Below, piece by piece: positions 47,215 to 57,720 of a stretch of 64,000 bases of DNA. The position numbers and the translations under genes are program-made. The stretch is from positions 16,798,429-16,862,428 of the forward strand of contig CM019704.1 of the NCBI GenBank assembly GCA_009760885.1, given 5' to 3'. Position 1 is the stretch's first letter, and each line of letters opens with the position of its first letter. The stretch comes from Achatina immaculata. Lineage: Eukaryota > Mollusca > Gastropoda > Stylommatophora > Achatinidae. The notes under the pieces were generated by a model. The model ran no database searches. It had not been told where the DNA came from and saw nothing but the letters and a program-made list of their open reading frames with translations.

Positions 47215-47470
47215 CCACAGATGACATGTCAGCGTTAGAGTTGACAGACCAAAGCTGACCAAGACCCTATCTCACCTCTCCGTTGGTACCTCCAGAAACA
47301 GGCCCCGCCATTGTTTCAACGGTGGTGGAGTCTGCGAAAGAAGTATTGCACACTTTCTTTGCTTTTTAAATTTCACTCAAGGACTGGGAAAAAAAAGCGG
47401 CCACAATACTCTCCCAATCCGACACTATGTTGTGCTTTCAACAACTTCCCCACATTGACTGTAAAGAAAA
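47215..47470 (-). mobile_element. Repeat D copy, right arm of inverted pair
   Basis: On minus: CTTTACAGTCAATGTGGGGA, GTCGGATTGGGAG, ACTTCTTTCGCAGACTCCAC, CTGTTTCTGGAGGTACCAAC and GGAGAGGTGAGATAGGGTCT. More diverged than the left arm. About 155 bp separates the arms. Confidence 0.8.
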
Positions 47471-47599
47471 TGAAGTTGATATTTCCAGGAAGAAGAAGAA
47501 AAATTCATCTAACACTGTTTTCTTGCTTTCTTGCATGAGTTTCATGTATGTCTTTATAAGAGTATTAACATTCAAACATTGTTTATTCCGTCTGTTTTA

Positions 47600-47650
47600 C
47601 TCTCTCTCTCTCTCTCTCTCTCTCCCCCCCTCTCTCTCTCTCTCTCTCTG
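47600..47650. repeat. (TC)n microsatellite
   Basis: A TC dinucleotide run interrupted by C8. 47651-48074 shows no gene. Confidence 0.95.
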
Positions 47651-48074
47651 TCTGTCGTGCATACTTGGCTGCATATTTTAAATAACAGACCGGGCCCAGA
47701 ATGTGGGTTGCGTTTCTGACCCACAACCCGCCACCGCCAAAGGCGTTCCTGCTCATGATGCACCAGCTTCCGGTCTGCATTTCCTCATCCTATGGCATCC
47801 CCTGCAGCTTTCTCTTTCCCTCCTTCCCTCTTCATACCTCTCTCATGAATTCAGAATTCTCCTTCGACCGGTCTGAAGTAAAAGACCTTTGTGACAACGG
47901 CTTTAATCCCAGAAAAGATCACAAACAACTGTACAGAAAGAAACAGCAACTAATTTAGACGATCACACAGAAACAACAAATCAAGTCTCGTTACATGACA
48001 ATATGCAGAGATGTACAGGCACACAATCTTTTCTGTTATGAATGGGAGGTCGTCAGTGGATGAAGTAACAAATA

Positions 48075-48370
48075 TCTTTAATACCCTCTTATATGAAGAA
48101 AATGGAGAAAATAACAGATATCTTAAATACCCCCTTATATGAAGAAAATGGAGAAAATAACAGATATCTTTAATACCCCCTTATATGAAGAAAATAGATG
48201 AAATAATAGATATCTTAAATGCCCCCTTATATGAAGCATGGAAGAAATAACACATATCTTAAATACCCCCTTATATGAAGCAAATGGAGGAAACAAGAGA
48301 TATCTTAAATAGCCCTTTATATAGAAAATAGAGGAAATAATTGATATCTTACATAGCCCCTATATGAAGC
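48075..48370. repeat. 46-47-bp tandem repeat, about 6 units
   Basis: CCCCCTTATATGAAGAAAAT plus GGAGAAAATAACAGATATCT and TAAATA, with length variation in later copies. Confidence 0.9.
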
Positions 48371-48665
48371 AAAATACCTAGTCATATCAGTGAGTCAATT
48401 TGCCAGCTCAGCACTGATAGGTATATGAGATAGAATTCATGGCATGAAATATAAAGCAGGTACTTTTTTTTAAAAAGGTCGAAGAGGAAAATGCGTATAT
48501 TTATGGCATGGGTCATCCAAAAGTTGTCTTTTTTTTTTTTAAGCCAAAGCACAAAACAGGCTTCACCAGTCACATATAAAACTTGTGACAAAAGACTGGT
48601 TTTTGAGATGCCACTTTGGAAAATAATGGGGAAAATGGGATTTCTAACATATTTCATATAATTAA

Positions 48666-49656
48666 TATCGCTGCTGTATCTAGACCAACAGGCAGCAGTA
48701 AAAATAAATGGTGAAACAACAACTTGGTTCGACATGAAACAAGGAGTCCGTCAGGGGTGCATATTGTCACCTTACTAATTTAAATTGTATACTGAAAATA
48801 CAATGAGGAATGTTAGAGCAGATGTAGACAAAAAATATTACGATGCCATAACAATTGGCGGTTATGAAATACCAGAGATTAGATATGCTGATGCCACAGT
48901 ATTACTGTCCTCAACATAAAAAGGAATGGAAAAAACTAATTATGTTAGTCCGTAAGAACAGCGAAGAGCAAAACCTCTATCTTAATGCGAAGAAAACTAA
49001 ATTGATGACAACTGACGAAACAAATAAGCCAACTGAAATATATATCAATGAGGAAAAATTGGAAGAAGTCGAGAGTTTTGAATATCTTGGATTATTACTA
49101 ACTAAAATTGGAGATGCAATGAGGGAAATTAAAGGACATCTATCGCTCTTATAAAAGTAAAACAACTAAAGAATTTGTGGAGAGGAACAGACAGAACTAC
49201 AAAAATAAGATTTTTATGGGCATGCATCTTTCCCATCGCAAAATATGCCTGTGAGACCTGGACACTAAACAAAACATTTGAGAAACACATAAATGCCTTT
49301 GAATGTAAATGCTACAGAAGAGTTCTTCAAATATAATGGACACAGAAAATAAACAAATATAGCCATACTACAAGAACTTAATATTGAAGGAAGTTGGCCT
49401 GTAAAGAGGATTAAAAAGAGAAAACTTAAATATTTTGGACACATTAAACGTTATGAGAATTTAGAGGAGACAGTCTTGGAAAGATACATAATGGGAAAAA
49501 GAAAGAGAGGAAGACCAAGGCGAATATGGCTGCAGGACATCGTTGACTCTCAGCAAATGGATGCATCAGCAGCAGGCCATCTTGCTTACAACCGAGAATC
49601 CTACAGGAGAGCTGGTAGGAAGGCAAAGTTCCGCAAGGGACATGCAAATGACTGAC
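48666..49656 (+). pseudogene. LINE-B copy, 5'-truncated RT and tail
   Basis: The longest LINE-B copy. Plus-strand blocks are TTTWFDMKQGVRQGCILSP, then a stop (TAA after CCTTAC), EIRYADATVLLSS (second catalytic Asp replaced by Ala), LNAKKTKLMT, ESFEYLGLLLTK, IFPIAKYACETWTLN, KCYRRVLQI, and the tail YFGHIKRYENLEETV, KRKRGRPRRIWLQDIV, YRRAGRKAKFRKGHAND. Several stops and frameshifts. The 3' end lacks the AATG expansion (AATGACTGAC). No target duplication found. 49657-50281 has no gene; G-runs lie near 49694. Confidence 0.85.
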
Positions 49657-50281
49657 TTTGTAATGCAGGAATGGGGGTTGGTTGGATGACCCGAGGGGGG
49701 GGGGAGGGATAGCTAGAATATTGACGGCCGATATTTGACTATTAAGTCACCTTATGGTGGGGGGAGTCATACTATATAATTATCTTGATCTGTGCGTTTG
49801 TACTTAATGTTGGTCTGCTTGCTCGAACCTACTTCAGATAATATGTGTTTGAGGACAGACACTGGAAATTTTCTTTGTTTTTTTCTTTTGCTCGGACAGC
49901 AGCTTGCGACAACAAAACCATCACGGAGCGTTGTGTTTTCCCGATAAGTCTGGCTACTCATACGAGAAAACAGAAGTTAGATATAGAGCCGGTGAAGTCA
50001 GATATGCAACAGATCTAACATTAAACATATCTCAAGATGAAGTAACTCCATTGATTACCTCAAGCCTATTAAAATAGCTTTCCTAGATTTTATACGTGAC
50101 ATGCGTTGCTTGAAAATTAGCAGTATTTATTTCCGGCATTTTATATGCTCTTATAACATTCCGAATATTTATAAAGAGCTTCAAGGAAGAAAATCATACT
50201 TTCATTTACTATCCATCATTACATATACGAGTATGATCTGGTATTTGCAGTACTAAGCAAACGAAGGCTATAGATTAACTG

Positions 50282-50680
50282 GTGGAGAGGCCAAGGTAAG
50301 GGGAAGAGTATGAAGCTGAGGGTAAGAGGGAAAGGCAGAGAGCTTAAGGTAAGAGAAAGAGTATGAAGCTGAGGGTGAGAGCGAAAGGTAGGAGCTTAAG
50401 GTAAGGGGAAGAGTATGAAACTGAGAGTGAGAGCGAAAGATATGGTGCTCAAAATGATTGGAATAGTAGGAAGAGGAAGGAAAGGAGAAGGATAGGAAGC
50501 TGAATATGAGGAGAATGGTAGGAAGATGAAGGAAAGGAGAAGGATAGGAAGCTGAATGTAAAAAGAAGGGTAGGAGGCTGAAGATGAAGGGAAGAGCAGG
50601 AAAATGAAGCTGAAATACGGTCATATGAGTCTCTGTAACATCAAGGCGGGAGCAACCGCAACAATATGACTCACGCGGCC
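50282..50680. repeat. Distant copy of the 51-bp minisatellite end
   Basis: Contains AGTATGAAGCTGAGGGTGAG units and then the same unique edge as 55375-55445: ATACGGTCATATGAGTCTCT, then GGCGGGAGCAACCGCAACAA. So the edge of the array at 54.2-55.4 kb exists twice, 4.8 kb apart, in the same orientation. Confidence 0.88.
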
Positions 50681-50689
50681 ATGAAACAA

Positions 50690-50940
50690 AGCAGCTGACA
50701 TGCTGACATACCCTGTCTCATCTCTCCGCTGGTAGCCCTAGTAACAGGTCTAGCAGGGTAGGGATTGCCAATAGTCCCCTTGGTGGTAGATTCTGCTAAA
50801 AGAAAACTATTGCTCACTCCAGCCTTTAAGCTGCACTCAGTGACTGAAAAATAAAATATCTGCCATGGCTCGCTCCTATTCACACACAATGCTGTACCTC
50901 AAGATCTCCACAGCATCGGCTGCAAATAACACACAGTTCG
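50690..50940 (-). mobile_element. Repeat D copy
   Basis: On minus: TATTTGCAGCCGATGCTGTG, GAGATCTTGAGGTACAGCAT, TAGCAGAATCTACCACC, CCCTACCCTGCTAGACCTGT and GCGGAGAGATGAGACAGGG. It immediately precedes a GATA array. Confidence 0.8.
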
Positions 50941-50961
50941 AAGAATAAAAAGAAGAAAAAG

Positions 50962-50984
50962 AATAGATAGATAGATAGATAGAT

Positions 50985-51049
<65 letters not shown>
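50962..51049. repeat. (GATA)n microsatellite
   Basis: About 21 GATA/TAGA units with one short interruption (GATATAGAT). Confidence 0.96.
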
Positions 51050-51060
51050 GCAACACAAAC

Positions 51061-51321
51061 AAGGAAATGGAGGTGGGTTAGCCACACTATGAGGAAACCA
51101 GACACCAGCATAGCAAGACAGGCACTGACATGGAATCCTCAAGGAAACAGAGAACGAGGAAGACCTAGACTTATTTGGAGAAGAGAAATTATGACAGCGC
51201 TCAGAGACAAGGGATACACATGAAAGGAAGCAGAGAATAAGTCCAAGAACAGTGAAGACTGGATAGGCTTTACCCGTGGCCTATGCTCTCAAGGGAGTGA
51301 AAGGCAATGATGATGATGATG
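51061..51321 (+). pseudogene. LINE-D 3' tail, 9-bp target duplication
   Basis: A 261-bp insert encoding RWRWVSHTMRKPDTSIARQ, ALTWNPQGNRERGRPRLIWR and REIMTALRDKGYT, then a stop, a further decayed DWIGFTRGLCS block and an (ATG)n tail. Flanks AACACAAAC at 51052-51060 and 51322-51330. This tail style (RKP.SI.RQALTWNPQG.R.RGRPR) is common among animal endonuclease/RT retrotransposons. Confidence 0.85.
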
Positions 51322-51744
51322 AACACAAACTAGGCATACATATACATATACAGACACACGTATATACAAACCTTCAAAGACGCAAACTGGCACCAAATTA
51401 TTATGTGTGCCAGTGCTTATCTTAATCTCGCCTCTCTAATACCTCTCATCTCCCCCTCCCCAAAACTCTTCCCGCACTGAGCTTTTCTAACATGCATCCC
51501 ACTCTCTCAATCACTGTCACCGACAAGTTCAGGTCATCTTCTCCTAAGTTCGAGTACTCTGTGAAACACTAAAGAAAGCAAAAAAACTCCCAAAGATCTG
51601 ACAAATAAAGTCTCCTTTCTCTCACAGACGATTGCGCTTTTGACAAGGTAAGAGAGTACATCAGGCAAATGCTTGAGTGATAGTATCACAGAGATTGTGC
51701 TCTCTGCAGAGGTTACATCCGTACAAAAACAGTTCACGTTTAAA

Positions 51745-52235
51745 GAAAAAAAAAGAAAGATGGAAAGAAAGACAAACAGACAGAAAGAAAGACAGGAAGG
51801 AAGGAAGGAAAATAAAGGAAGAAAGAAAGACAGAAAGCAAAGAAGGAAGAAGGAAGGAAAAGAAATAAAGACAAACAGAAATAAAGCAAGGAAGGAAGAA
51901 GGAAGGAAAAGAAATAAAGACAAACAGAAAGAAAGACAGGAAGAAAGACAGAAAGGAAGGAAGGAAGGAAGGAAGGAAGGAAGGAAGGAAGGAAAAGAAA
52001 GAAAGATAGACAGGAAGGAAGGAAGAAGGAAGGAAAAGGAATAAAGACAAACATAAAGAAAAACAGGAAGAAATACAGAAAGAAAGGAAGAAGGAAGGAA
52101 GAAGGAAGGAAAATAAAGACGAGATGAAAGACAGGAAGGAAGGAAGGAAAAGAAAGACAGAAAGAAAGAAAGAAGGAAGGAAAAGAAAGACAGAAAGAAA
52201 GGAAGGAAGGAGGGAGAGAAAGAAAGAAAGAATTC
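51745..52235. repeat. (GAAG)n/(GAAA)n polypurine tract
   Basis: Nearly 490 bp of purine on plus, with GGAA and GAAAGACA sub-blocks and higher-order repeats such as AATAAAGACAAACAGAAA. The long Ser/Phe/Leu-rich frames on minus are low-complexity. Confidence 0.95.
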
Positions 52236-52789
52236 AAATGCAGCAGCTACAATTTTAAGCAAAAAAAAGTGCTTTAACCCTTTAATTCCTGAATTAATTT
52301 TCGCACTGCGCAAGAATAAATTCTGACTAGAAGTTTTCTTGGAAAGGAACTGGAAGAAAGTTACCTTGTATTGGATGGATTAGAAATGGGGTACTTTTCA
52401 CTTCATTTAGACTTAATATGACCGTGAGCATTGACTAGCATAGACGTGCAAGATCTATCAGCAGTGCCATCGTTGTTTTGAAGTGGAAGAGTTAAACAAC
52501 CAGCAACCAGGGTAAACTTCTGTTATGTGTGTTAAATGCTCAGATGATCGTTGCTGCACTATCTTCAAAGAGGTCAGTCTCTGCATCTGTTTACAGACTT
52601 ACGTGGTTGTTTGTAGACTGTGTCTATAGACTGTATGTCTGCAGACTGATATGTATTTTGTCTCTGAAGATATATACTTGTATGTCTGTGTGTGTGTGTT
52701 TCTGTCTGTTAATTTGAATGTGTTCCTCATTGCAGATTTTAATCCTGAATTCTGATTATGAAAAATAAGAAATTACTATGAGACAAGGG
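52236..52789. other. No gene seen
   Basis: Unique-looking DNA between the purine tract and the 51-bp minisatellite, with a short (TG)n near 52686-52700. Confidence 0.5.
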
Positions 52790-52961
52790 TGAAGATGAGG
52801 GCGGGAGAAGGGGAAGAAAGGTGAACATAAGGGGAAGGGGACGGAAGCTGAAGGTAAGGGAAAGGGTACGAAACTAAGGGTGAGGGAAACGATACGAGGG
52901 GTGAGTGATAAGTTCTCGGCATAAGGTACAACGGATTATTTGTGGACAACTTTTTTTGGGG

Positions 52962-54035
52962 TTATTTCTCAACATAGTTCCCTTGCAAATTTATGCGCTT
53001 AGTGAAGCGATCCTGGAGCATGCGGATTCCCTCTTTGTAAAAGTCAGCATCTTGTGGGAGTAGAAAGTGGTCTACAGCATGAATGACGTCATCATCTGAA
53101 GCAAATTTGAGACAACTGAGCTCTTTTTTTTTAGTTTGGTAAACAGGTAATAGTCCGAAGGGGGCAAATCTGGGGAATAAGGAGGATGTTCAAGAAGCTG
53201 GAAGCTGCATTCATGAATGGCAGCCATTGCCACCGCCGACTTGTGAACTGGAGCATTGTCTTGATGAAAGATGACTCCTCTCGTCAATTTTCCTCGACGC
53301 TTTTCCTTCAATTTGACCCACAGCTGTTTCATAACATTAGCGTAATAGGTCCCGGTGACCGTTCTGTCCTTTTGAAGATAGTCTACCAATAGCACACCTT
53401 CTGAATCTCAAAAGGTGGAAGCCATCACTTTGCCTGCAGACAGAACTACCCTTGCTTTCTTTGGAGGGAGGTGGGGATCTATGATGTTTCCACTGCTTTG
53501 ACTGTTCTTTGGTTTCTGGTTGAAAATGATGAACCCAAGTCTCATCCATAGTCACAAACTGGTGAAGAAACTTTTCAGGATCTGCAGAAAAATGACCAAG
53601 ATTGTCTCTTGACATGTTGAGACGCTGTCGTTTGTGATCAGCTCCAAGAAGTTTCGGGACCCATCGAGCAGAGACCTTTGTCATTTGAAGATCATTGTGA
53701 ATAATGGCATAAACACGTACCTGGGAGATACCCAATTCAATAGCAATGTACTGCTCACTTAGTCGTCGATCCCTCACTATCATGTCATTGATTCTGCCGG
53801 TGGTTTCATCGGTGGTTACCGTTCCTGGTCTTCCTGGACGAGAATCATCTTCCAGTCTCTCCCTTCTGTGTTTGAATTGAGCTGCCCATTTCTTCACTGT
53901 TCTGTAAGAAGGGGCACTCTCCCCTAGAGTCTCTACCATATCTTCATGGATCTCCTTCGATGGTAAGCCTTTGATGCAGAGGTAACGAATGCCTGCTCGA
54001 TGAGAAATTTTATCCGTTTTCTCAATTTTTGCCAC
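52962..54035 (-). pseudogene. Mariner-1 transposase (DD34D), inactivated
   Basis: Cut-and-paste transposase reading frame, about 357 codons, normal for mariner. The first 180 or so residues are intact: an N-terminal helix-turn-helix region, GRPG linker at 67-71, WVPKLL at 125-130 (family form WVPHXL) and MDETWVHHF with the first catalytic Asp at about 164. Downstream are HQDNAPVHKS (second Asp) and YSPDLPPSDYYLF (third Asp) with 34 residues between, i.e. DD34D. Damage: one single-base frameshift near 53455-53470, one in-frame TGA near 53406-53411 where the family usually has Trp, and a frameshift in the A-run at about 53123-53131. The stop is at 52962-52964. It starts with ATG at 54033-54035. 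Confidence 0.93.
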
Positions 54036-54117
54036 CCCTTACCACTTCAGTAGCCTGTAAAAAAAAATTTGGTTGCAGTTAATTTCTTGAAACTTGGTGT
54101 TTAATCTTACATTAAGC

Positions 54118-54218
54118 TGATAGGTTCTCAGCATAAGGTACAACGGATTATTTCTGGACAACTTTTTTATATCAACTGTGTGTTTCAAGTATTTGTGCAT
54201 TATGCCGAGAACCTATCA
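54118..54218. repeat. Extra terminal copy inside the right end of mariner-1
   Basis: GATAGGTTCTCAGCATAAGG and CAACGGATTATTTCTGGACA repeat the left-end subterminal sequence in the same orientation. They face the true right terminus (TTATGCCGAGAACCTATC), so the last 100 bp alone looks like a tiny two-ended mariner-derived unit. Confidence 0.8.
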
Positions 54219-55449
54219 ATTACCCCTTGTAGGAAGCTGAAGGTAAGGGGAAGGGTATGAAGCTGAGTGTGAGAGGAAAGGTAGGAGCTTAAGGTAAAGG
54301 GAAGGGTATGAAGCTGAGTGTGAGAGGAAAGCTAGGAGCTTAAGGTAAGGGGAAGGGTAAGAAGCTGAGTGTGAGAGGAAAGGTAGGAGCTTAAGGTAAG
54401 GGGAAGGGTATGAAGCTGAGTGTGAGAGGAAAGGTATGAGCTTAAGGTAAGGGGAAGGGTATGAAGCTGAGTGTGAGAGGAAAGGTATGAGCTTAAGGTA
54501 AGGGGAAGGGTATGAAGCTGAGTGTGAGAGGAAAGGTAGGAGCTTAAGGTAAGGGGAAGGGTATGAAGCTGAGTGTGAGAGGAAAGGTAGGAGCTTAAGA
54601 TAAGGGGAAGGGTATGAAGCTGAGTATGAGAGGAAAGGTAGGAGCTTAAGGTAAGGGGAAGGGTATGAAGAGTGTGAGAGGAAAGGTAGGAGCTTAATGT
54701 AAGGGGAAGAGTATGAAGCTGAGGGTGAGAGAAAAGGCAGAGAGCTCAATGTAAGAGGAAGAGTATGAAGCTGAGGGTGAGGGGAAAGGTAGAGAGCTCA
54801 AGGTAAAGGGAAAAGTATGAAGCTGAAGGTGAGGGGAAAGGTAGAGAGCTCAAGGTAAAGGGAAAAGTATGAAGCTGAGGGTGAGAGGAAAGGTAGGAGC
54901 TTAAGGTAAGGGGAAGGGTATGAAGCTGAGTGTGAGAGGAAAGGTAGGAGCTTAAGGTAAGGGGAAGGGTATGAAGCTGAGTGTGAGAGGAAAGGTAGGA
55001 GCTTAATGTAAGGGGAAGAGTATGAAGCTGAGGGTGAGAGGAAAGGTAGAGAGCTCAATGTAAGAGGAAGAGTATGAAGCTGAGGGTGAAGGGAAAGGTA
55101 GAAAGCTCAAGGTAAAGGGAAAAGTATGAAGCTGAAGGTAAGGGGAAAGGTAGAGAGCTCAAGGTAAAGGGAAAAGTATGAAGCTGAGGGTGAGAGGGAA
55201 AGGTAAGGTGCTCAAGGTGATGGGAATAGTAGAAAGAGGAAGGAAGGGAGAAGGACAGGAAGCTGAATATGAGGAGAATGGTAGAAAGAGGAAGGAAAGG
55301 AGAAGGATAGGAAGCTGAACGTAAAAAGAAGGGTAAGAGGCCGAAGATGAAGGGAAGAGCAGGAAAATGAAGCTGAAATACGGTCATATGAGTCTCTGTA
55401 ATATCAAGGCGGGAGCAACCGCAACAATGTGACTCACGCGCCCATGAAA

Positions 55450-56630
55450 CAACGGAATCATACAAACAACGTTACCAACCCAGTGACTCCTACTACAACC
55501 ACGGGGAGACTAATGGACTTTCAGACACTAAGTGGAGCGGTTGTGAGTCACGGACAAACAGGAACAAAAAAAAAAAAAAGACAAAAAAGGGGAGGAAAAC
55601 AATCGTACAAGTTCGATTGCTCTTTGATAGCAAGCGCGGCCGTTATGTAGGGCGCTAGGCTTGTAATTTCTCTGTGATCCCAAACCTCGCGGAAACTGGA
55701 AATTGTAGTTAATTTCCAGGTTTCTTTCCGGGCACTCCCCCCTCCCCCGCAAGAGAAATAGAAATTATCTCTTCACACGACGTATGTTTTAGTGCAGAAA
55801 TTCAATATGCAGGAAACTACGAGTACATATTACTTCTAATACACAACAATGGTTTTTGTTGTAAAGTAAGACGTTATAGATGCGAGCGACTGTCAGCGGT
55901 TGTTTGAAGCTGCCCGCAAGCTCCTGTCACTGCTAAATGTACCTACAACGTATTCACAAAATCAACGACAGAAACAAGGAAATAATTCTGATTCAGAAAG
56001 ATCCAGTTTCTGTTGCATTTTTATCATTTGTAGAACTTGTTATTTCTGAAAACCCGAAGAGGTGAGATATTTGTTTAAGTTAAGCGTTCGTTTCACGGCT
56101 GACTGTGCTTTTCTGCAACTTGGTCTTGTGGTTAGACAATATACCTTTGTCTGTTGCCTTGTTGTCATGCTCTTTCACAACTCCCTTCTCCAAGTGCTGA
56201 TTATAAAGCCGTGCTGCCGTTCTCTGTCCATGCCGTCTTGTTAGTTCGTCCAGCATTGTATATATATTTTTTTTGTCTACCTCGGTCTCACTTATCTTTT
56301 ATCTTTTTCGTAGACAATACATATGTATTGCGTTAAAAACATCATATGTTAACAGAATTCTGATCTCATGACATGTTCAATTCGGATATCATATAAATCT
56401 CAAAAAGTATTTCTTTAATATGTTGTGTATGGTGCTTGCTTTGAGTCTGTCTTGGCGACAGGCCATCGACTGCCCTGACCCCCACATTATGTTGCGTTCA
56501 TACAAAATGTCATCGTTATAGCAGCAAATCCATTAATCAAACGTAAAATAACTGTTACATTGGATTACTAATAATGATTATTTTGGGAGACAGTTATTTG
56601 ACAAAAGATGCTCCGCATGCCCACGGTCTG
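55450..56630. other. No gene seen
   Basis: Contains A13 near 55567 and a GCGC-rich stretch near 55632-55690. No gene signature on either strand. Confidence 0.5.
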
Positions 56631-56852
56631 CAGCAGATTAACCATCGCCTGGGGCCCCTAGGCTAAACTTAGTAAGGCGCCCCCCCCCCCCCCCCCGTTT
56701 TCAACTCATTCTGTATCCGTTCTTCATTGATACAAAATTCACAAAGCAATAATCTTATTTCCAATATTTTTCCCCGTGACGGTGGGCCCCTCTTTTCCTC
56801 CCAGACCCCCTAAGGCTTAAACCTATTCAGCCTTACGTACAATCCACCGCTG
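56631..56852. mobile_element. Possible hAT-like non-autonomous element
   Basis: The left end CAGCAGATTAACCATCGCCT and the right end (inward) CAGCGGTGGATTGTACG are similar, and both are followed by GGCCCC/AGGGGG and GGCTTAAG/GGCTAAAC blocks as in known non-autonomous hAT families. No 8-bp target duplication was found (ACGGTCTG vs CTCAGGAT), and a C17 run lies inside. Weak call. 56853-57260 holds no gene. Confidence 0.35.
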
Positions 56853-57261
56853 CTCAGGATGTGAACTACGTTCCGGGAAGTCAAACAGGACGCCGGGCTC
56901 CCACCGGTTATGGTACAGTTCTCGCCGCTACAAACATTCACCATTCATCTCTCCGCTGACTCCCATAGGCTCTGAATGTGTCCATCAAGCCGCAACAATA
57001 GGAAACCAACAAACAAGAGTCAGTGTTCACTCTGACGAATCACAGCAAGCACCCTGTCATCAAACAATTCCACGAAGCCCTTTAGCACCAGCCAGAAATC
57101 AATCGTTCGAGTAACAAAATTGTGTTTTTACCAAAGACTAATCACACGAACAGGTCGAATCTATGGCACCTTTTTTTTTCTTTAAAGCAGTAATCACATC
57201 AGGCGGTCAGGATATGTTCCCCCCCCCCCCTTTCCTGCCACCTTTTTTTCAGATTTTTTAT

Positions 57262-57720
57262 AGTAGTGAGTTTTAAAGGTGAAAAGTTATAGGACGGGGG
57301 AATTAAAGGTGAAAAGTTATAGGACGGTGAATTAAAGGTGAAAAGTTATAAGACGGTGAATTAAAGGTGAAAAGTTATAAGACGGTGAATTAAAGGTGAA
57401 AAGTTATAAGACGGGGAATTAAAGGTGAAAAGTTATAAGACGGGGAATTAAAGGTGAAAAGTTATAAGACGGGGAATTAAAGGTGAAAAGTTATAAGACG
57501 GTGAATTAAAGGTGAAAAGTTATAGGACGGGGAATTAAAGGTGAAAAGTTATAGGACGAGGAATTAAAGGTGAAAAGTTATAGGACGGGGAATTAAAGGT
57601 GAAAAGTTATAGGACGGGGAATTAAAGGTGAAAAGTTATAGGACGGGGAATTAAAGGTGAAAAGTTATAGGACGGGGAATTAAAGGTGAAAAGTTATAGG
57701 ACGGGGAATTAAAGGTGAAA
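57262..57720. repeat. 29-bp minisatellite, about 15 units
   Basis: Unit GAATTAAAGGTGAAAAGTTA plus TAGGACGGG. Variants AAGACGGTG (early) and AGGACGGGG (late) occupy separate blocks. Confidence 0.96.

Larger units (their letters stand above)
52895..54229 (-). mobile_element. Mariner-1 element, 1335 bp, TA target duplication
   Basis: Both ends are present: CGAGGGGTGAGTGATAAGTT (left) and, read inward from the right, CAAGGGGTAATTGATAGGTT. Each continues to CTCGGCATAA, about 30 bp of inverted repeat with few mismatches. TA flanks it at 52893-52894 and 54230-54231. Removing the element and one TA joins two halves of the 51-bp satellite (AAACGA-TA-GGAAGCTGAAGG). Length fits the family. Confidence 0.93.
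52790..55375. repeat. 51-bp minisatellite, interrupted by mariner-1
   Basis: The unit is AGGAGCTTAAGGTAAGGGGA, AGGGTATGAAGCTGAGTGTG, AGAGGAAAGGT (51 bp). A short left part (52790-52894) and a long right part (54230-55375) are separated by mariner-1. Units at the outer edges read GAGGGTGAGGGGAAAGGTAG and differ from the central ones. The 17-residue minus frame (LPFLSHSASYPSPYLKL) exists because 51 is divisible by three. Confidence 0.95.

Noticed and set aside
51534..52313. 259-codon Ser/Phe/Leu-rich frame
   Set aside because: Low-complexity translation of the GAAG purine tract.
54216..54749. 17-residue repeat protein on minus
   Set aside because: Product of the 51-bp minisatellite; the frame ends inside mariner-1 flank and has no non-repeat domain.
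57262..57720. CRISPR-like array
   Set aside because: Direct tandem units without unique spacers, in an animal genome; it is a minisatellite.
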